The notes under the pieces were generated by a model. The model was not told where the DNA came from. It saw only the letters and a list, made by a program, of their open reading frames with translations, and did no database searches. Shown in pieces: positions 1-12,519 of a stretch of 64,000 nt of DNA. The stretch comes from Ceratobasidium sp. AG-K. Taxonomy: Eukaryota; Basidiomycota; Agaricomycetes; Cantharellales; Ceratobasidiaceae. The translations under genes and the position numbers were made by a program. Positions within the stretch are counted from its first letter, which is position 1. Every line of letters starts with the position of its first letter. The stretch spans positions 558,001 to 622,000 of the forward strand of contig JAWNGF010000001.1 of NCBI GenBank assembly GCA_037039685.1, in the 5' to 3' direction.

Positions 1-162
1 TTTTACCTTGGTCCGTTTCCAGCTCACGTCCTCTCATCCCGGCGCATTCTTCCGGGTCCCTGCGGCTCCATTCGCAATTTATGCTTAGCCATTCCTGGTC
101 GTAAAATTTCCCCTCCTTCCCGACCCGATACCTAGAGAACAATTGGACCCCCTCTGTTCGCA

Positions 163-1510
163 ATGGCATACACACCTAGACCTCTTCAGAGTGCGGGTTC
201 CTCATCTTTATCCCCAGAGCAACTCTCTGAGGCCGAAAAGCAATGGGTTTCGTATGAGCCTTACTTATCCACCCACGGCTATCAGCTACGTCCACGGTAC
301 CGGCCAGGCTGGGTTCCCTCTTGGATACGGACAGGACAAAATCCTTATGATTGTGAAGACGGGTTCAACTCGATGGTACGTTGATGTGATCACTCGGTCT
401 CGACTGCTGCTTACCCGCCCGCCCGCAGCCTATCAGAACACTCGATGCCCTCAGGCTAAGAGACAAAGCTCAAGTGGTGATTAAGATTGTTATACCATCC
501 CAGGATGACCACGAGGGCTCCGAGGAGCTCGAGATCCTGCAAAGGCTTTCATCTGAACCATATAAATCGAATCCAGCTAACCACACTATCCAATGTCTTG
601 ACTCGTTTCCAATGCCCAACGTCAAAAATGGGATGTTTTATGTGATGCCACTTCTCATGCGATACGACAATCCCCCATTTTATAATCTCTACGAGGTGAA
701 TGACTTTCTCGCCCAAATATTTGAGGTACGCTGGATAGTTGTACGGCCCTCCACGATGCTTATATCCCGGACGTATTGACAGGGACTACAGTTTCTGCAT
801 GAAAACGATATCGCTCATTGGTAGTATCCTGTTGTCCTTGTGTATTTCAATTTATCTAACGACGACGATTATAGTGACATTGCTGTATCTAATATACTTA
901 TGGATGGCCGAGCGTTATACGATGAACCATTTCATCCGTTCAATCAACACCTTACGCTTGATGGAACCCGATTGATCACTCCAAAATATACACGTTCTCA
1001 GGTTGGTCCGCGATATTATTATATAGACTTTGGGTACGCCAGATGGTTCCGTAGTCCCAATGAGCCTCGCCTTGTTACCGGATCGCGTGCTCGAGAAAGA
1101 ACACCAGAGCAGCTATCCGGAGAACCCTATGATCCCTTCAAGGTGGACATCTATCAACTAGGAGCGATCATTCGAAGGGACCTCATACCAGTGAGTTCAT
1201 TTCTATATCGGAATGTTTCAAACTCATGATTCCGTTTCATGACGACCAGAACTACCCAAACCTTCATTTCCTTTTGCCCCTTGCTCGAGAGATGACTACC
1301 CAAGATCCTAACAAACGACCATCACTCAATCAAGCACGACGCACAATGGAAACGCAATTTACAAGATTGTATGGATGGAGAATACGCTGGCCCATCATAC
1401 CTCCCAACTCACCATTTAGGCGGCGCTTTATCTATATTCTAGCTGGTGTAACTACGGAGGTTGTTTTATTGCTGAGGAGAATACTTCGGGCGGTCATCCT
1501 AGTGCATTAG
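163..1510 (+). CDS. Kinase-like protein, copy 1 (five exons)
   Basis: Exons 163-375, 429-725, 783-820, 875-1190 and 1250-1510 join in frame with GT-AG introns of 53-59 bp to give 374 residues. The N-terminal RPRYRPGWVPSW and the overall layout match the fungal protein-kinase-like family that mushroom genomes label PKL/ccin9. Visible kinase motifs are the beta-3 Lys in VVIKIV (about K90), a catalytic loop HCDIAVSNIL (about 182-191, Cys where most kinases have Arg, catalytic Asp and Asn kept), DFG at 234-236, an APE-like PEQL near 260 and the subdomain IX Asp near 274. I see no glycine-rich loop, so ATP binding is atypical or lost. The last 27 residues are hydrophobic with basic flanks and could be a C-terminal membrane anchor. 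A paralog with the same exon lengths lies at 12520-13856. Activity and substrate are unknown. Confidence 0.85.
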
Positions 1511-4299
1511 CCAAGACAGGAATAGTCGTATATAATGAATGTTTTGCTTTCCCGCACTCCCAAATCGCATCCAAAGACTCGCTCGCCCCACGTGCTTTGT
1601 ATTGACATTGTACAGTTGCTCCAGATTGCGTTGCACCATCACATGACGGATTCTCCGTAATTCATTAGGCCCATCGAAGAATGCTCTTGCCTCCTGAGAT
1701 TCATGATCATGATGGCTTTGTGATTTCAGAATCATTCTTAGTCAACAGTGAGCAGCCGTATGTGATTATATCACGTGCGTATGGCGTTTCTGAATACATA
1801 TTCGATGAGCTACATGGACACGACACGTCCGTAGGGCTTTTCCCCTTTCATTTTGGATACGTCATATTGGCTATAAGAACATGAATGCATGGTCTAGCTG
1901 CTAGGAGGCAAAGAGCCAACTGTTGGAAACCTACGCAGCTCATCCGGGTGGGGAAATAACGGATGTAGTTCTCGAGGTGCGTTTGATTACTGACGCGTCC
2001 AACGTTTGCTTCCAATAGACTTAGCTTGTACACTTACATTCGAGGCAAAACAGATGCTGCCCGATGTCTTTCCCCCGATACTGGTCCATTGATTCGTGCC
2101 GTAACCATCTTCGAACGGTTGTCGAAAACTGGGGACAGTACTTTGACTAGCACCTCGGGGGTGATTGCGTTGCACTGTTACCCTAATATTGCCTCTTCTA
2201 AAAAAGACGGTCGCGCTTTGAGTTGGTATGTAAATATCGTGGCTCGAATTGGCGATCCCGAGCCATATATCCACGAGGTAGAAATGTGGGATATCACTCC
2301 TCGCCAAGGTCGCTCCGCTCCTCAATATTGAACCCAACAAGAAGCGAGGGTCCGAAGGGTTCTCTCACGTGAGCAGACCCTGAGTGTCTGGTGAAGAAGC
2401 CATCTATCTGATTAACCAGCCTGAGCGGGCTGGAGTACAGTCGACTTCCGCTTGATGCTCGTGGACGGGCTCCCATTTCCCTAGGCACAATCCGCGGACC
2501 CCTATGGGTTGCCTAGCATGACCAGCATCAAGGGAGCGAGCATTAAGTGGAAGTCTACTGTAGTGGATAAGCCCCATAAGAGACTTAATTGTGTGCGATC
2601 CGGGTATATTTGCAAACAATTAATTTTACAAGACGTGTTGCCCCCCCCCCCCCCGGTAAAACCATGATCGCCCCGCTAGGATACCGGTTCCCAAGCTTCC
2701 CAGCGCCGCCCCACCTCCTTGTTCCGTCCCTCCAACCGCTCGTCACATGCATCAAGTGTTGAACCATGGGCTGCTTCGATAAATTCTCTCTGAAAGATCG
2801 CACCAAGTGAATGGTCTTCCAATCGTCACTCCTTTTTTTTTAATCAAAATTTTTTTACGACGTTTTGGGGCAAGGCCTTATGGTGCGCCGTTCTAGAAGT
2901 GGGGTAGCGTAAGGCCGTACTGAAAAGACCGTCTAAGGTGGGGCCAGGGAGCCGAGAGGATCGTCACTCCTAACCGAGTTCACAGCATGAATGGAGTCAA
3001 GCTCCCAGACATTGGACGGGTATTATCAAAATTATGCTCTTGGTGCTTTCCCCGGGGGTCGCTATTAAGTGTATACGCAGCACAAGACATGTATTACCCT
3101 CGTACAAAACAACAATAATATATACATAGAGAACGACATGATGGAACCTCGGAAGTAAATGCAGGAGGGGGAAGTTTCTCGAACGAACTTGGGACCGAGG
3201 GGGCTGTCAACCGTATCAATGGATATAATGGTGAAAAACGCAAGAAGGAAGACTAATAGGTGGGGCGGGAGACATTGGAGAGAGGGAAATGGAGGAATGG
3301 AGGGAACACAGAGTCTTTGAGAAAGCTTAGCTGCAAAGAACCCACCACACGGGCAGCAGTGCCCTAACGATTGTTCATGAGACGACCTCCGCATGAATCG
3401 TCGTATGCTGCCTGGAACCCCGGAGCGGCTAGGCAAACTCACGCATGAGATGTGTCGACTGCGAGTAGTCGTTCCATGGCAACGTAGGTGCCTATGGAAT
3501 GTGCAAGTAGTCCTGGCCATGCTCTGCTGAGAGAGGGGAGAGCTGCTGACTGGCCAATCGTTTGTGAGCACCGGATGCGAATCTTCAGTAGCCAGGGGAG
3601 CTCACCTCGTTGGAACCGTCCGAGCCCATCCGACCGACCAGGGGTCAAGTGCACCAGTGCCGAGTTGCCCACCACGCACGAATTCAGCCACACGATGACG
3701 GGAGAGAAGAGTGACGACAGGCTTTACTTTGTTGATATAACACAGCGCCGGTCAGGCGAAGAGACGTTGATTCAACGGATCTAGCATGAGAGGCCTAGAG
3801 TTCTGGCCTGTGAACTACGTATGTACAACGCGGGACGTGACGCACGATGAATTCGGCCAGAGGTAGCTCTCTCCAGGTTGGTAGACATTTTGATCGTGGT
3901 AAGCGTGTCTATGACGCAAGGGCATCGTCAACAATAGACCACAAAATGGAGGCGACCCAGTGATAGGTTGAAGCACTTTGGAGTCTCGGGTTACCTGAAT
4001 AACGTCGCCAACTTCACCGGGCCGAAAGTGAGCGCTTTCAGTGATAGATTACATCACTCCCCAGTTACCTCGCGCTTTGCAGTCAGTACGAAATGAAGTA
4101 AATTTGAAAAGATGGTGGAGCTGCTTTGCCCCTCAGTCACTTGCGAAGATAGGAATCAGTATGTATGTCACTGAAAGCGGTCACACATAAGGTTTCAAGT
4201 GATTATGTGGCAAGGACTCAGCGTTAACGTGTTCAGCCTCCACAGTGAGTGAAGTTAGTGGAAGACGCCATCACTTACTCCCGTGTGCGTCGAATGAGG
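1511..4299. other. Intergenic, no supported gene
   Basis: Short open frames occur on both strands (for example 2026-2331 plus and 3065-3571 minus), but none has a recognisable domain, a convincing splice structure or a second copy supporting it. A run of 14 C lies at 2641-2654 and T-rich tracts near 2831. I cannot exclude a small unknown gene at about 1680-2340. Confidence 0.5.
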
Positions 4300-6320
4300 A
4301 TAAAGACACGATCGGACTTCGGTTTCTAGACCATTGAGGAGTCTGGTTTTGGTAATTGGTGTGAGATGTAGGGAACTCGAGGACAAGCGAGGTTGTGATT
4401 GGGCTGTCCAGTGGCTCACGTGGCCACTTCAAGTTTGTTGCTTGCCCTGTTGCCACCCCGATCCATAGTCTCATTCACATTCAGTCTTTTCATTCGAGTC
4501 GTGGTCCACACTTGGACCATCGCCCAGGTCAGCAGTATTTTCCTGATCTTCGCTCTCAGCACCATCTCATTTCTGCCCTTCCAGACTAACCAGAGGAATC
4601 ACCTCTCATATCCCAGTCGCCAATGGGAGGGCAACCTTAACACTCGACTCCTATCTTCTAGGCGGTGTGGCAAGGGGTAGCCACGGCAATTAGTGTGCAT
4701 AGTTCTCTTCTGTGCCCTGGGACTCCGCTGATGTTGGAAACTTTCTCAATTAGTGCACCACAGTCAAAGAGTGCCAGAGACCAGCCCGATTCACAAACGG
4801 GTTGATCAAGGCCACAGTACAGAAACAGTGCCTTGATTCACGGTAGGAGGCAATTGTCAGGCGTCAGGACGAGTTCATTTGCGGGAGGCTGATACCACGA
4901 GCGGAGTGTTGCAGGAATTCGTGGCCTACTGTGCTTTTGTATAGGAGTGGAAAGCACACTATGCCTCACGGTACGCACCGGGGTGCTGCCCGCATCTCTG
5001 GACGGTGTTCAGCTGAGCGCACTACAGGGACTTCGTTGACCCCCTCCCCCATCATCTATCGGTCGTCGTTTGCCGCTCAGTGCCGACCGTGCTTCTGGTT
5101 GAATCTGTCCATTGGCTGCTCAGCAATCCTATGCCTGTCCGGCTTGCACATTGCACTCTGAGCGCGACCGCCGACACCTACCTCCCCTCAGGCCGATCCT
5201 GACCGCCTTTCCTTCCTCGGCTTTTTCCTACCCATGCCCCACTGAGAGTCCGGACAACTTCGGTCAAGACAGCTCGAATTTTATAAGGGAGCGTCTGGAT
5301 TGAGGAAAACGCGGTTGGTGAACCGCTTGCATAATTTCCGCGATCCAGAACCTCGCTGAGTCTCTTAAAGGCACCCCCTCTTCTACATGCCGTATATTTG
5401 CCATACGTTCAAAGTGCTAAATTAATACAGACAATACCCGATACAATGACTTCCACCCGCGAAACATGGTCGCGAGTCCTACGGTCAAGCTCGCTTCTTG
5501 AGCCCAATGAAGATGTGCAGCGCATCAAACCCATAGTCTCTGTAGAAGAAAATCTGCCTTATCTATAGTCACCAGCATTCCCCCTCGCTCCCTTAAAATG
5601 GGAAGAAGTGTAAGCCCTGGTGGTCCGACCTTGTGGGATGGGTTCCGTCCATCGAGTGCTCTCGCCGCTCACAAGTATGTACCTAGCCGTAAAATGTAAA
5701 CATACTACTCGACATGAGCTACTTGCAGATTTTATTTTATTTTATTTTATTTTTCACTTGACCATCCCCACCCCACCCGAACTCCCGAGTTACCATGACC
5801 GAACAGCAGTCACGTGATACACTGTTTTTTTTGCCTTGGGTTGTCATTTCAACGACCATATATGCGTGTCTTTTGGATGCATTACCATTCGAAATCAATT
5901 TTTACCCTTGCTAAAGCTCATATATTGGTTTACATGCGTACCGGTGGCGCGCACTTGCCTTGATGATGCCTGAAGCAGGGGAACGTACAACCGCAGTGCC
6001 TATCAGGACAGGACACACAAACGTGAGGTCACTGGATCGAAACAGGAACCGGAACGTGAGGTTAAAAGTTGGTACGGTACTACTACGACCGTTAACGACA
6101 GCTTATCCATACAAATACGTGCTCCCTTCCATGGATGACTAAAGCGGTCCCGCGTGTACTTCAATCGGCTCGCAATCCCGTCATATTCCCCAACTGATTT
6201 TAAACTACTGATTCTCAGGGCCACGTCCCATAAGCTACTAATGCCCGATCCTGCATCGGCCGTACCGGGATACGGCTTGTACGAGCGTTTCCTTCCCGTT
6301 GGCCTTTTTCCACCAACCAC
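4300..6320. repeat. Diverged duplication, left copy
   Basis: Blocks here recur in the same order about 3.2-3.6 kb to the right. Examples are GGTGGCTCACGTGGCCAC-like sequence near 4410 and 7590, GCTGAGCGC-CTACA near 5010 and 8590, GGTCAAGCTCGCTT near 5480 and GATCAAGCTCGCTT near 9105, and ACGACCATATATGCGTGT near 5850 with ATGACCATATATGCGTGT near 9463. Identity is patchy and no shared reading frame survives, so this looks like old non-coding or pseudogene material. Confidence 0.55.
5730..5755. repeat. (TTTTA)n microsatellite
   Basis: About five tandem TTTTA units. The corresponding place in the right copy of the duplication (near 9355) lacks them. Confidence 0.85.
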
Positions 6321-7439
6321 TCATTAAAACTCCAGCCCAGAAATTCACTAGAAGTGGGTGGAAGTTTGGACCACCTGCTTTAGGGTGAGAAAACGCAGTA
6401 CGTTCCTACTCACCCCGTATGGATAGACCTTCAGTTCAATACTATCTATGCAGGCGCATGCTTTGAGGTTTATTGGGGCGTAACCTTTTCCTAGGTGTAC
6501 AACCTCGTGGCTGCCCGACTGATTCTGTGGCTAAATGAGCGCGGGGTGTCACAAGCCTCCTATATTTTTCAACCTTATTACGAAAAATTGCTACCTTGTT
6601 TTCAGATGGAGGCTTAGAACCCCGGGGTACGTCCACGCCAATTTGTTCATGCCTCAGTCATTCTACTCGAGGGAAACAGTGTAGCCTAGGTTCGGGTGTA
6701 TTTCTTTTTTTTTATACTTAGGACGAGTACATGTTTGGTTCAATTAGCAGCAAATATAGCTAAAGAATACAGAAATGATTTGGTATCGCTATTGCGGACA
6801 ATACTCGTGACGGAGCGCGGACAGTAGGGTGAAACCAGGCCGACAAAGCGGTTACACCAGGAGGTACTGGCCGAGACAGCAATGCGGCTTGCAGAATGTG
6901 AATGCTAAGCATTTGAGGATTGAGATCATAAACCTGAATGCGCACGGATACTCTGGATAATACGTCCCCACCTGATGAAGGTGTTTGGCTCGTTGAATGA
7001 CGTCCAAGTCGCCGGAGGTAGCGAACAACCGCTCTCTCCTGGTGCGTGAAGCTGCCAACACGCTACTGCAGGAAAGTGCAGTCGTTTTGTTGGTGGAAGG
7101 GAGTTGATAAATCCGACTAGATGGAGGGGGGGGGGGCTGATTCAGCCACACAACGACCGAAGGTGGGAGTGCTACGATGGATATCACGCTCGTTAGCATA
7201 ACACAGGACTATTAGGGGAGGTTAACATACTTTAGCCTTGCTCAACAGATGTCCGACTTGAGGGGTCGGGGACCTAAAAATCGTACAAATTGATCAGGGA
7301 TGCCACACACGAGTAGCGTCATCATAAGGTACCCTCCCCACGTTTACCGAAGTTTGAGCACGATAAACCCACGGTGGCGACGAATGGGGCCGCTAGCGAC
7401 AGGAGATAATTGTAGGGACGGCGGGTAGGGGTGGGTGTA

Positions 7440-9930
7440 TGACGGCGTCACTTGCTTTGTGTGCGTCAAATGCGATTATCAACACAAACGAGGAATCTTT
7501 GCCGGTTCATTACCAGGCGAAACTTTGGTAATAGGTGTTTTGTAGTAGTAGCTAGGGAGAGATGAGTGAGGTTGCGCCGTGAAAACCCGGTGGCTCACGT
7601 GGCCACCTCTCTGAAGTTGGTGCCGAGACCTCTCACCCGTCCATCCAGCGGAACCATAATTGTTAGCCATCGTGTCCATGTCGCCAAACGAGATGAACGA
7701 ATTCGAAGATACAATCGTCACTGTCTATAACTCCTGGAAAGTGGTAGCCCGAAAATTTGTGCGGATGATCCCGTTCCTGTATCTTGAAGGCGACACTCAA
7801 TGCTGATGTTGACAACTTCTACGTCTCCTTCTTATCCAAAGTTTTCTTTCTTTCGGCATGACGCCATGTAAGACATTCTCCACGTGGAAGGAAATACCCG
7901 AAGATAAAAGCAGCCCGACTGCTGTGTACCCTACTCCAGTATATCCGGCTCGATGTGCTGACCCGCCACCTCCACGCCATTCTCTCCCCCTCAGCGAGCC
8001 CTTCTATGGGACCTTTAAGAGCTAAGTGCCCCCATTAGCTTTCCACCCTGTCCCAACTACGTACTCCCAATGGTGGACGTCCCCTCGCTTGTCACCCGCC
8101 ATCTCCTTCCCCAAGGTTTCTTCCAGCGCGCTTCCCTTCTCCAATAACTCCTGGCTTAGTGCACCACCACCAGTGTCGAAAGCCACGTTCTTCTCGTATG
8201 AAACCCGAAGCTTCGAGTTTATGACGGCCGAATACTAGACAACCACGATCATGATCACGAAAGGTACGTCCTCGCCGCTGCAACAAGTGCAGTTGAGAGG
8301 CCGGTACCACCCTACTCGTTTTGCCGGAACCGATAACAGCGTTAACGCTTTCTGATAGGTTCGGCCACTGTCCCACCGGGCGCTGCCAGTTCTACTGAGC
8401 GTCTATAAGCCATGCCTCCAGCTCGATCCTTCCCCTCTTGCGGTTGATTGGGAGCACCACCCGTCCTACACCTCCACTCCATTGGATGCTACAGACTTCT
8501 CAAGATTCAGTACCTTCATCCATAGGCAAGGACAGTGCAATATGGTTCCCGGTATGTTCCGGGTTACTTCTCAAGTTGTTGGGGGTCTAGCTGAGCGCCC
8601 TACATGGCTTTCGTTCACCTCCTATTACGCATCAAGCATCGTACATTGCCCACCATACATCATGAACTGCCGAATCTACACCTGCCTGAACACGTCGACT
8701 CGGCCTCATTCTGGCCGTGCTTCACCGGCACCCACCCGACTCGCATACCATTCGGGGGGCGCAACCGTCCATTCTTCTCAAGATATATGTGCCCCTTCGG
8801 GTCCATTTTTATTACCTAGTTGCATGCATCGAGTATTGCTCGATATCCTCTCGTTGGAGAGATGAATTGTAGTTATTGTTGGGGATGAAGGTGGATGGTG
8901 CAGGCCTGGCAAGTAGCTTGTATCGGTTTCTCATTCCGCGCTGCGCTCTGCTGATCACAAATAGCGATGACTGCCTCCTGGGCGACACTTCCTCTCACGA
9001 GCAATGGCTGTGGTACATAGTCGAGGTAGGGAACTGCGCACAGGACACCATTATACGGGGCAACTTCACTAGGCCGTTCTGCCAACCGCGCTCCGGAACC
9101 CTAGGATCAAGCTCGCTTTCCATCCCCAACATTGCCATTCGACGCATTGAACCCTTACAACCTACAAGATAAACCTTCACTTGGGCTTGAATTCCGAGTT
9201 TTCTCTCCCGTTCCATCGAGATGGGACAACGCGCATTACTCGGTGGCCCCACCTTCTGGGCTGAGTTCAATCCACCGAGCGCTCTTACGGCTCGCAGTGA
9301 TGTGCCTAATAGTAAAATAAATATGTTCGCCCAGCTTGGATGACCTGCCGAGTGCATTTTGTTAATTTTCCCGCTTGAGCAACCCCGCCGAACCTCAACC
9401 CTTGTTTCACTGTGGCCGAGCATTGATCACGTGATCATTGTTTCTGACTCGGATCCAGATCTCAATGACCATATATGCGTGTAATTTTTGGTGCCATACA
9501 GTGCAGTATCAATGACTATGATGGAATATGAGCCAATGAACCTCTACGCGGGCAAGTCGCGCGTACATTCTTAGATGAAGTATGAAGGGCTGCACCGACC
9601 ATCGACGGAACGTGGAAATTTGAACCGGAGTTACCGAATCGAAACAGGAGCCTGGAGGCGGAAACAACCATGCTCGTTAGCCCTTAACGTTAGCCTAACC
9701 CATGCAAATGCACCCTCGGTCAAGGTAGCCAAAACGGTGCCGAGTGTGTATGGACCTGCTCTCAATCTAGTCGGATTCTCCGACCGCTTTTGAGCTACCG
9801 ATTCACTAAGTTCTGCGTCACAATCTACCACGTCACTCAATTCCGGGGATGCACCATGCACCAGCGTTTCCTCCACACTGGCTCTGATTGCCACTGCCCA
9901 TTTGAACTCCAACCCAAATACCGACTTGGA
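7440..9930. repeat. Diverged duplication, right copy
   Basis: Partner of the block at about 4300-6320. The anchors listed there appear in the same order and orientation. Offsets between anchors range from about 3180 to 3640, so several hundred bases of indels have accumulated. No gene is supported here. Confidence 0.55.
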
Positions 9931-11212
9931 GGGAAAACAGAAAGTTGTACCACCTGGTCAGAGAGAGCGAAGCGCGGGGTGTTCTTTTTCGACCTTAGTG
10001 TGGTTAACTTGCTACTTCGATCCCAGCTTCCCGGGAGCATATTGAGAGATTGGGGGTTGTGAGGCTCTCCTTCCCAGACAACTCAGTGGTAACTCACCTG
10101 ATACCGTGGCTGAAGGGGCACGTGGGGTGTAATCAACCTCCTGTTGTCTTTGCCCATTACGTTGGGAAGATTGCCACCTTCTTGCTGGGAAAGGGTTTAG
10201 GTATTTTAAAATGGGTGTGCGCAGTCGCTTGCTCGTACCCCCACTAATACTTTCGATGGAAACAGCGTCACTGTGACCGGGCCTGAGTAGATCTCACTGT
10301 TGCACCATGAGAATTGGATTGATTCAACAACAATCAACATAGCTATAAGAATACGACGATTGAGTTTGGCACGACTGTTGTAAACTGAGGTTGTAATAAG
10401 CTGTAATCAAGGGAGAAGGAGGGGGTGGAAACCCAGTCGAAGGAACAATCACGCAGCGATCTTCTAATCAGTTGGGTGATCATTTTTTCCCTCCTACAAC
10501 ATCCATGGTCATCTTCTTGAAATTTTGAATGGTAGTTTCGAGAGAGGGGCCAACAGTCGGATCGGAAACGGCGTGCGAGCCTGGGGGGCTTAACGAAATG
10601 CAATTAGCAAACGGTCTGCAACTTACATCGTACAACTTACATCCCCGAGTCCGACTGGTTCAGTAGACTTTGTCCAAGCTCTGACATTGCTCGTAAAGCG
10701 TCCTCGGCTACGACAGGGAAAGTGCAATCAGACTACTATCCTAGCGAAACCTCGGCGCGACGCACGGATATATGTTTCATTGCTATCCAGAGCGTATAGC
10801 TTGGGATCTGAATCCAAAACATATTCAGCGGGGCTAACAAATGGTTACAAATCGACTACGTATACCTATTATTTCGACCCGCTTCTCAGCATTTTCGAAA
10901 GATATCATTCGCCGATAGATGTTGCTCCCCGTCCCGACAACCTTCCGGTCGCCACTCGTCGATTCGGACTCGGATTTAGGGAAGTGTGTGACTGAGATAA
11001 TGAACCCATGGCCTGCGGGCGACATACATTATCGACGCTTGGTTCGCCAGTGGGGGCGGACACACTAACCTTCGGCCGCGGACGAGGGAGTGGTGGACTC
11101 AACCTTCGTGGACTCTGAATCTAGGAATAATAAACCTCGTAAGCCAATAGGCGGATTTAGAGATATGAGGGAGAGCGTACCTGCTGTTAAGGTTGACTCG
11201 GGGCGGGGGGTC
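9931..11212. other. Intergenic, no supported gene
   Basis: An open frame at 10687-10995 (plus) has no recognisable domain and no support from splice sites or a second copy. Nothing else stands out. Confidence 0.45.
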
Positions 11213-11916
11213 CTACCAAAGGCGGAGAACCAGGATGTATACGATTGATTCGAGGACTATCCAAGTGAATGAGCCGTAGCCACTTTGTTCAAGATGTTGT
11301 GCACCCACTGTTTTTTCTACCGACGCCGGTTGTTCTGCGGCACCCAGTTCAGCAATTTCGTCGTCAAACAGCATGAGGCTATCAGGTGGCTGGGCGCTGC
11401 GGCTTGCAGCCTTTGAGGGATTAGCACTCTGATTTGCACGATAGCAGAGTATAGGACGCACGAGTACCCTGGTCTGGTATGTTTCAACTTGATGAAGAAG
11501 ATCCATCGCTCGTTCAGCGTGCGGCTGTCTTTTGGCATAGAGTTGCGAAAGGATACGGCTTTGTCTGATGAGCTTATCGGTGGTGGCTCGGTCCTCTTGA
11601 GACTCATTCGTCATTTGCCAGTGGTACCTTGTGAAGGAGATACCGTTGTTATCAGCGCAGTTTGGTGAGAGCTCTAAATGTCCCAAAAATACCTGCAGTA
11701 TGTTCGCTTGAGGTCTTGGAACTCATTGGCGGGGAGAAACTCTTTGTGATTCTCGAGAACAGTGTTAGCGCTCTTTAAGACCTTATCCACCTCCTTGAGA
11801 ATATCAGAAGCGTTCTTCCCTGCGTACTTTGCGTAGGGGGCATAGCTGTAGCCAACGTCCACTCCCCCAGTCAAGTTTGTGAGGACTCCACTAACATTGA
11901 CCCAATCGGTAGGCAT
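11213..11916 (-). CDS. Hypothetical two-exon protein
   Basis: Exon 1 is 11916-11693 and exon 2 is 11627-11213. The 65 bp intron has a GTATTT donor, a CTGATAAC branch-like site and an AAG acceptor. The joined frame gives 212 residues. The start is the ATG at 11916 (MPTDWVNV); an upstream in-frame extension lacks an ATG. The N-terminal half is Gly/Tyr/Ala-rich, and the middle, with DILKEVDKVLKSANTVLENH and QSRILSQLYAKRQPHAERAM, reads as amphipathic helix, perhaps coiled coil. The last ~25 residues are hydrophobic (IVLESIVYILVL). I do not recognise the family. The C-terminal end could change if another intron exists. Confidence 0.55.
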
Positions 11917-12519
11917 TATGAATGAGAGGGCCTGGCCACTGTGAGCTGGGTCCAAGCCTGAATGCAGGGGAGGTAGGAAAGAAGTAATCAGCGTTTAAGC
12001 TCGGGGGTGGGCGTGTTGTGTATACACGAACTAGCAAAGGGGATGCTCCGGTCATTCCGTTATTGTATGGGATAGGGGCCGCTCAAGAGATTGTGGGAGG
12101 AAAGTGTTGTTCGGCGAAGGTTAGTAAACATGGGGGAAATGAGGCAAATACTTTACCGGAGCCCATAGCGTGCGTTTTGGGAGCGGTTGAACGTTGAAAA
12201 CCCGAGGAGTGACTACAAGTCACAACATAGCCACGTGGTCGCAAATTCTGCACACCATTGCAACTCCGCTAGCGACGACCTCGATTACTGCAAGCATCCA
12301 TTTTGAATTGAGGACCGGTTTCTAGGAGGTTGTGTCGATAACCCAGCAGGTGGAAATGTTACCTTTCTAGTTTGCAGCTCTCATCCCGGTGAATCCTTCC
12401 GAGCCTTCACGGTTCCATCCGTAACTCTCGCTCAGGTTTACTTTGTTTTAGAATCTCCCCTTGACCCCTCCCCGAACACTGCGGCTCCGTTCAGAGACTG
12501 TGCGCTGACCTTGTACAGA
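11917..12519. other. Spacer and upstream region of kinase-like copy 2
   Basis: No gene is seen. The last ~150 bases resemble positions 10-160 upstream of copy 1 (shared CTCATCCCGG and CTTCCG blocks and a pyrimidine-rich leader), so the duplication that made the two genes included at least the proximal promoter or 5' UTR. Confidence 0.5.

Noticed and set aside
1987..2340. 117-codon minus-strand frame overlapping a 101-codon plus-strand frame
   Set aside because: Neither has a domain, a convincing splice context or a second copy; one of them could be a real small exon but I cannot tell which.
2641..2654. Run of 14 C (and a run of 11 G at 7126-7136)
   Set aside because: Simple homopolymers; length may not be reliable in an assembly and no function is implied.
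3065..3571. 168-codon minus-strand frame
   Set aside because: Composition is typical of a chance frame, with no homologous counterpart in the duplicated block.
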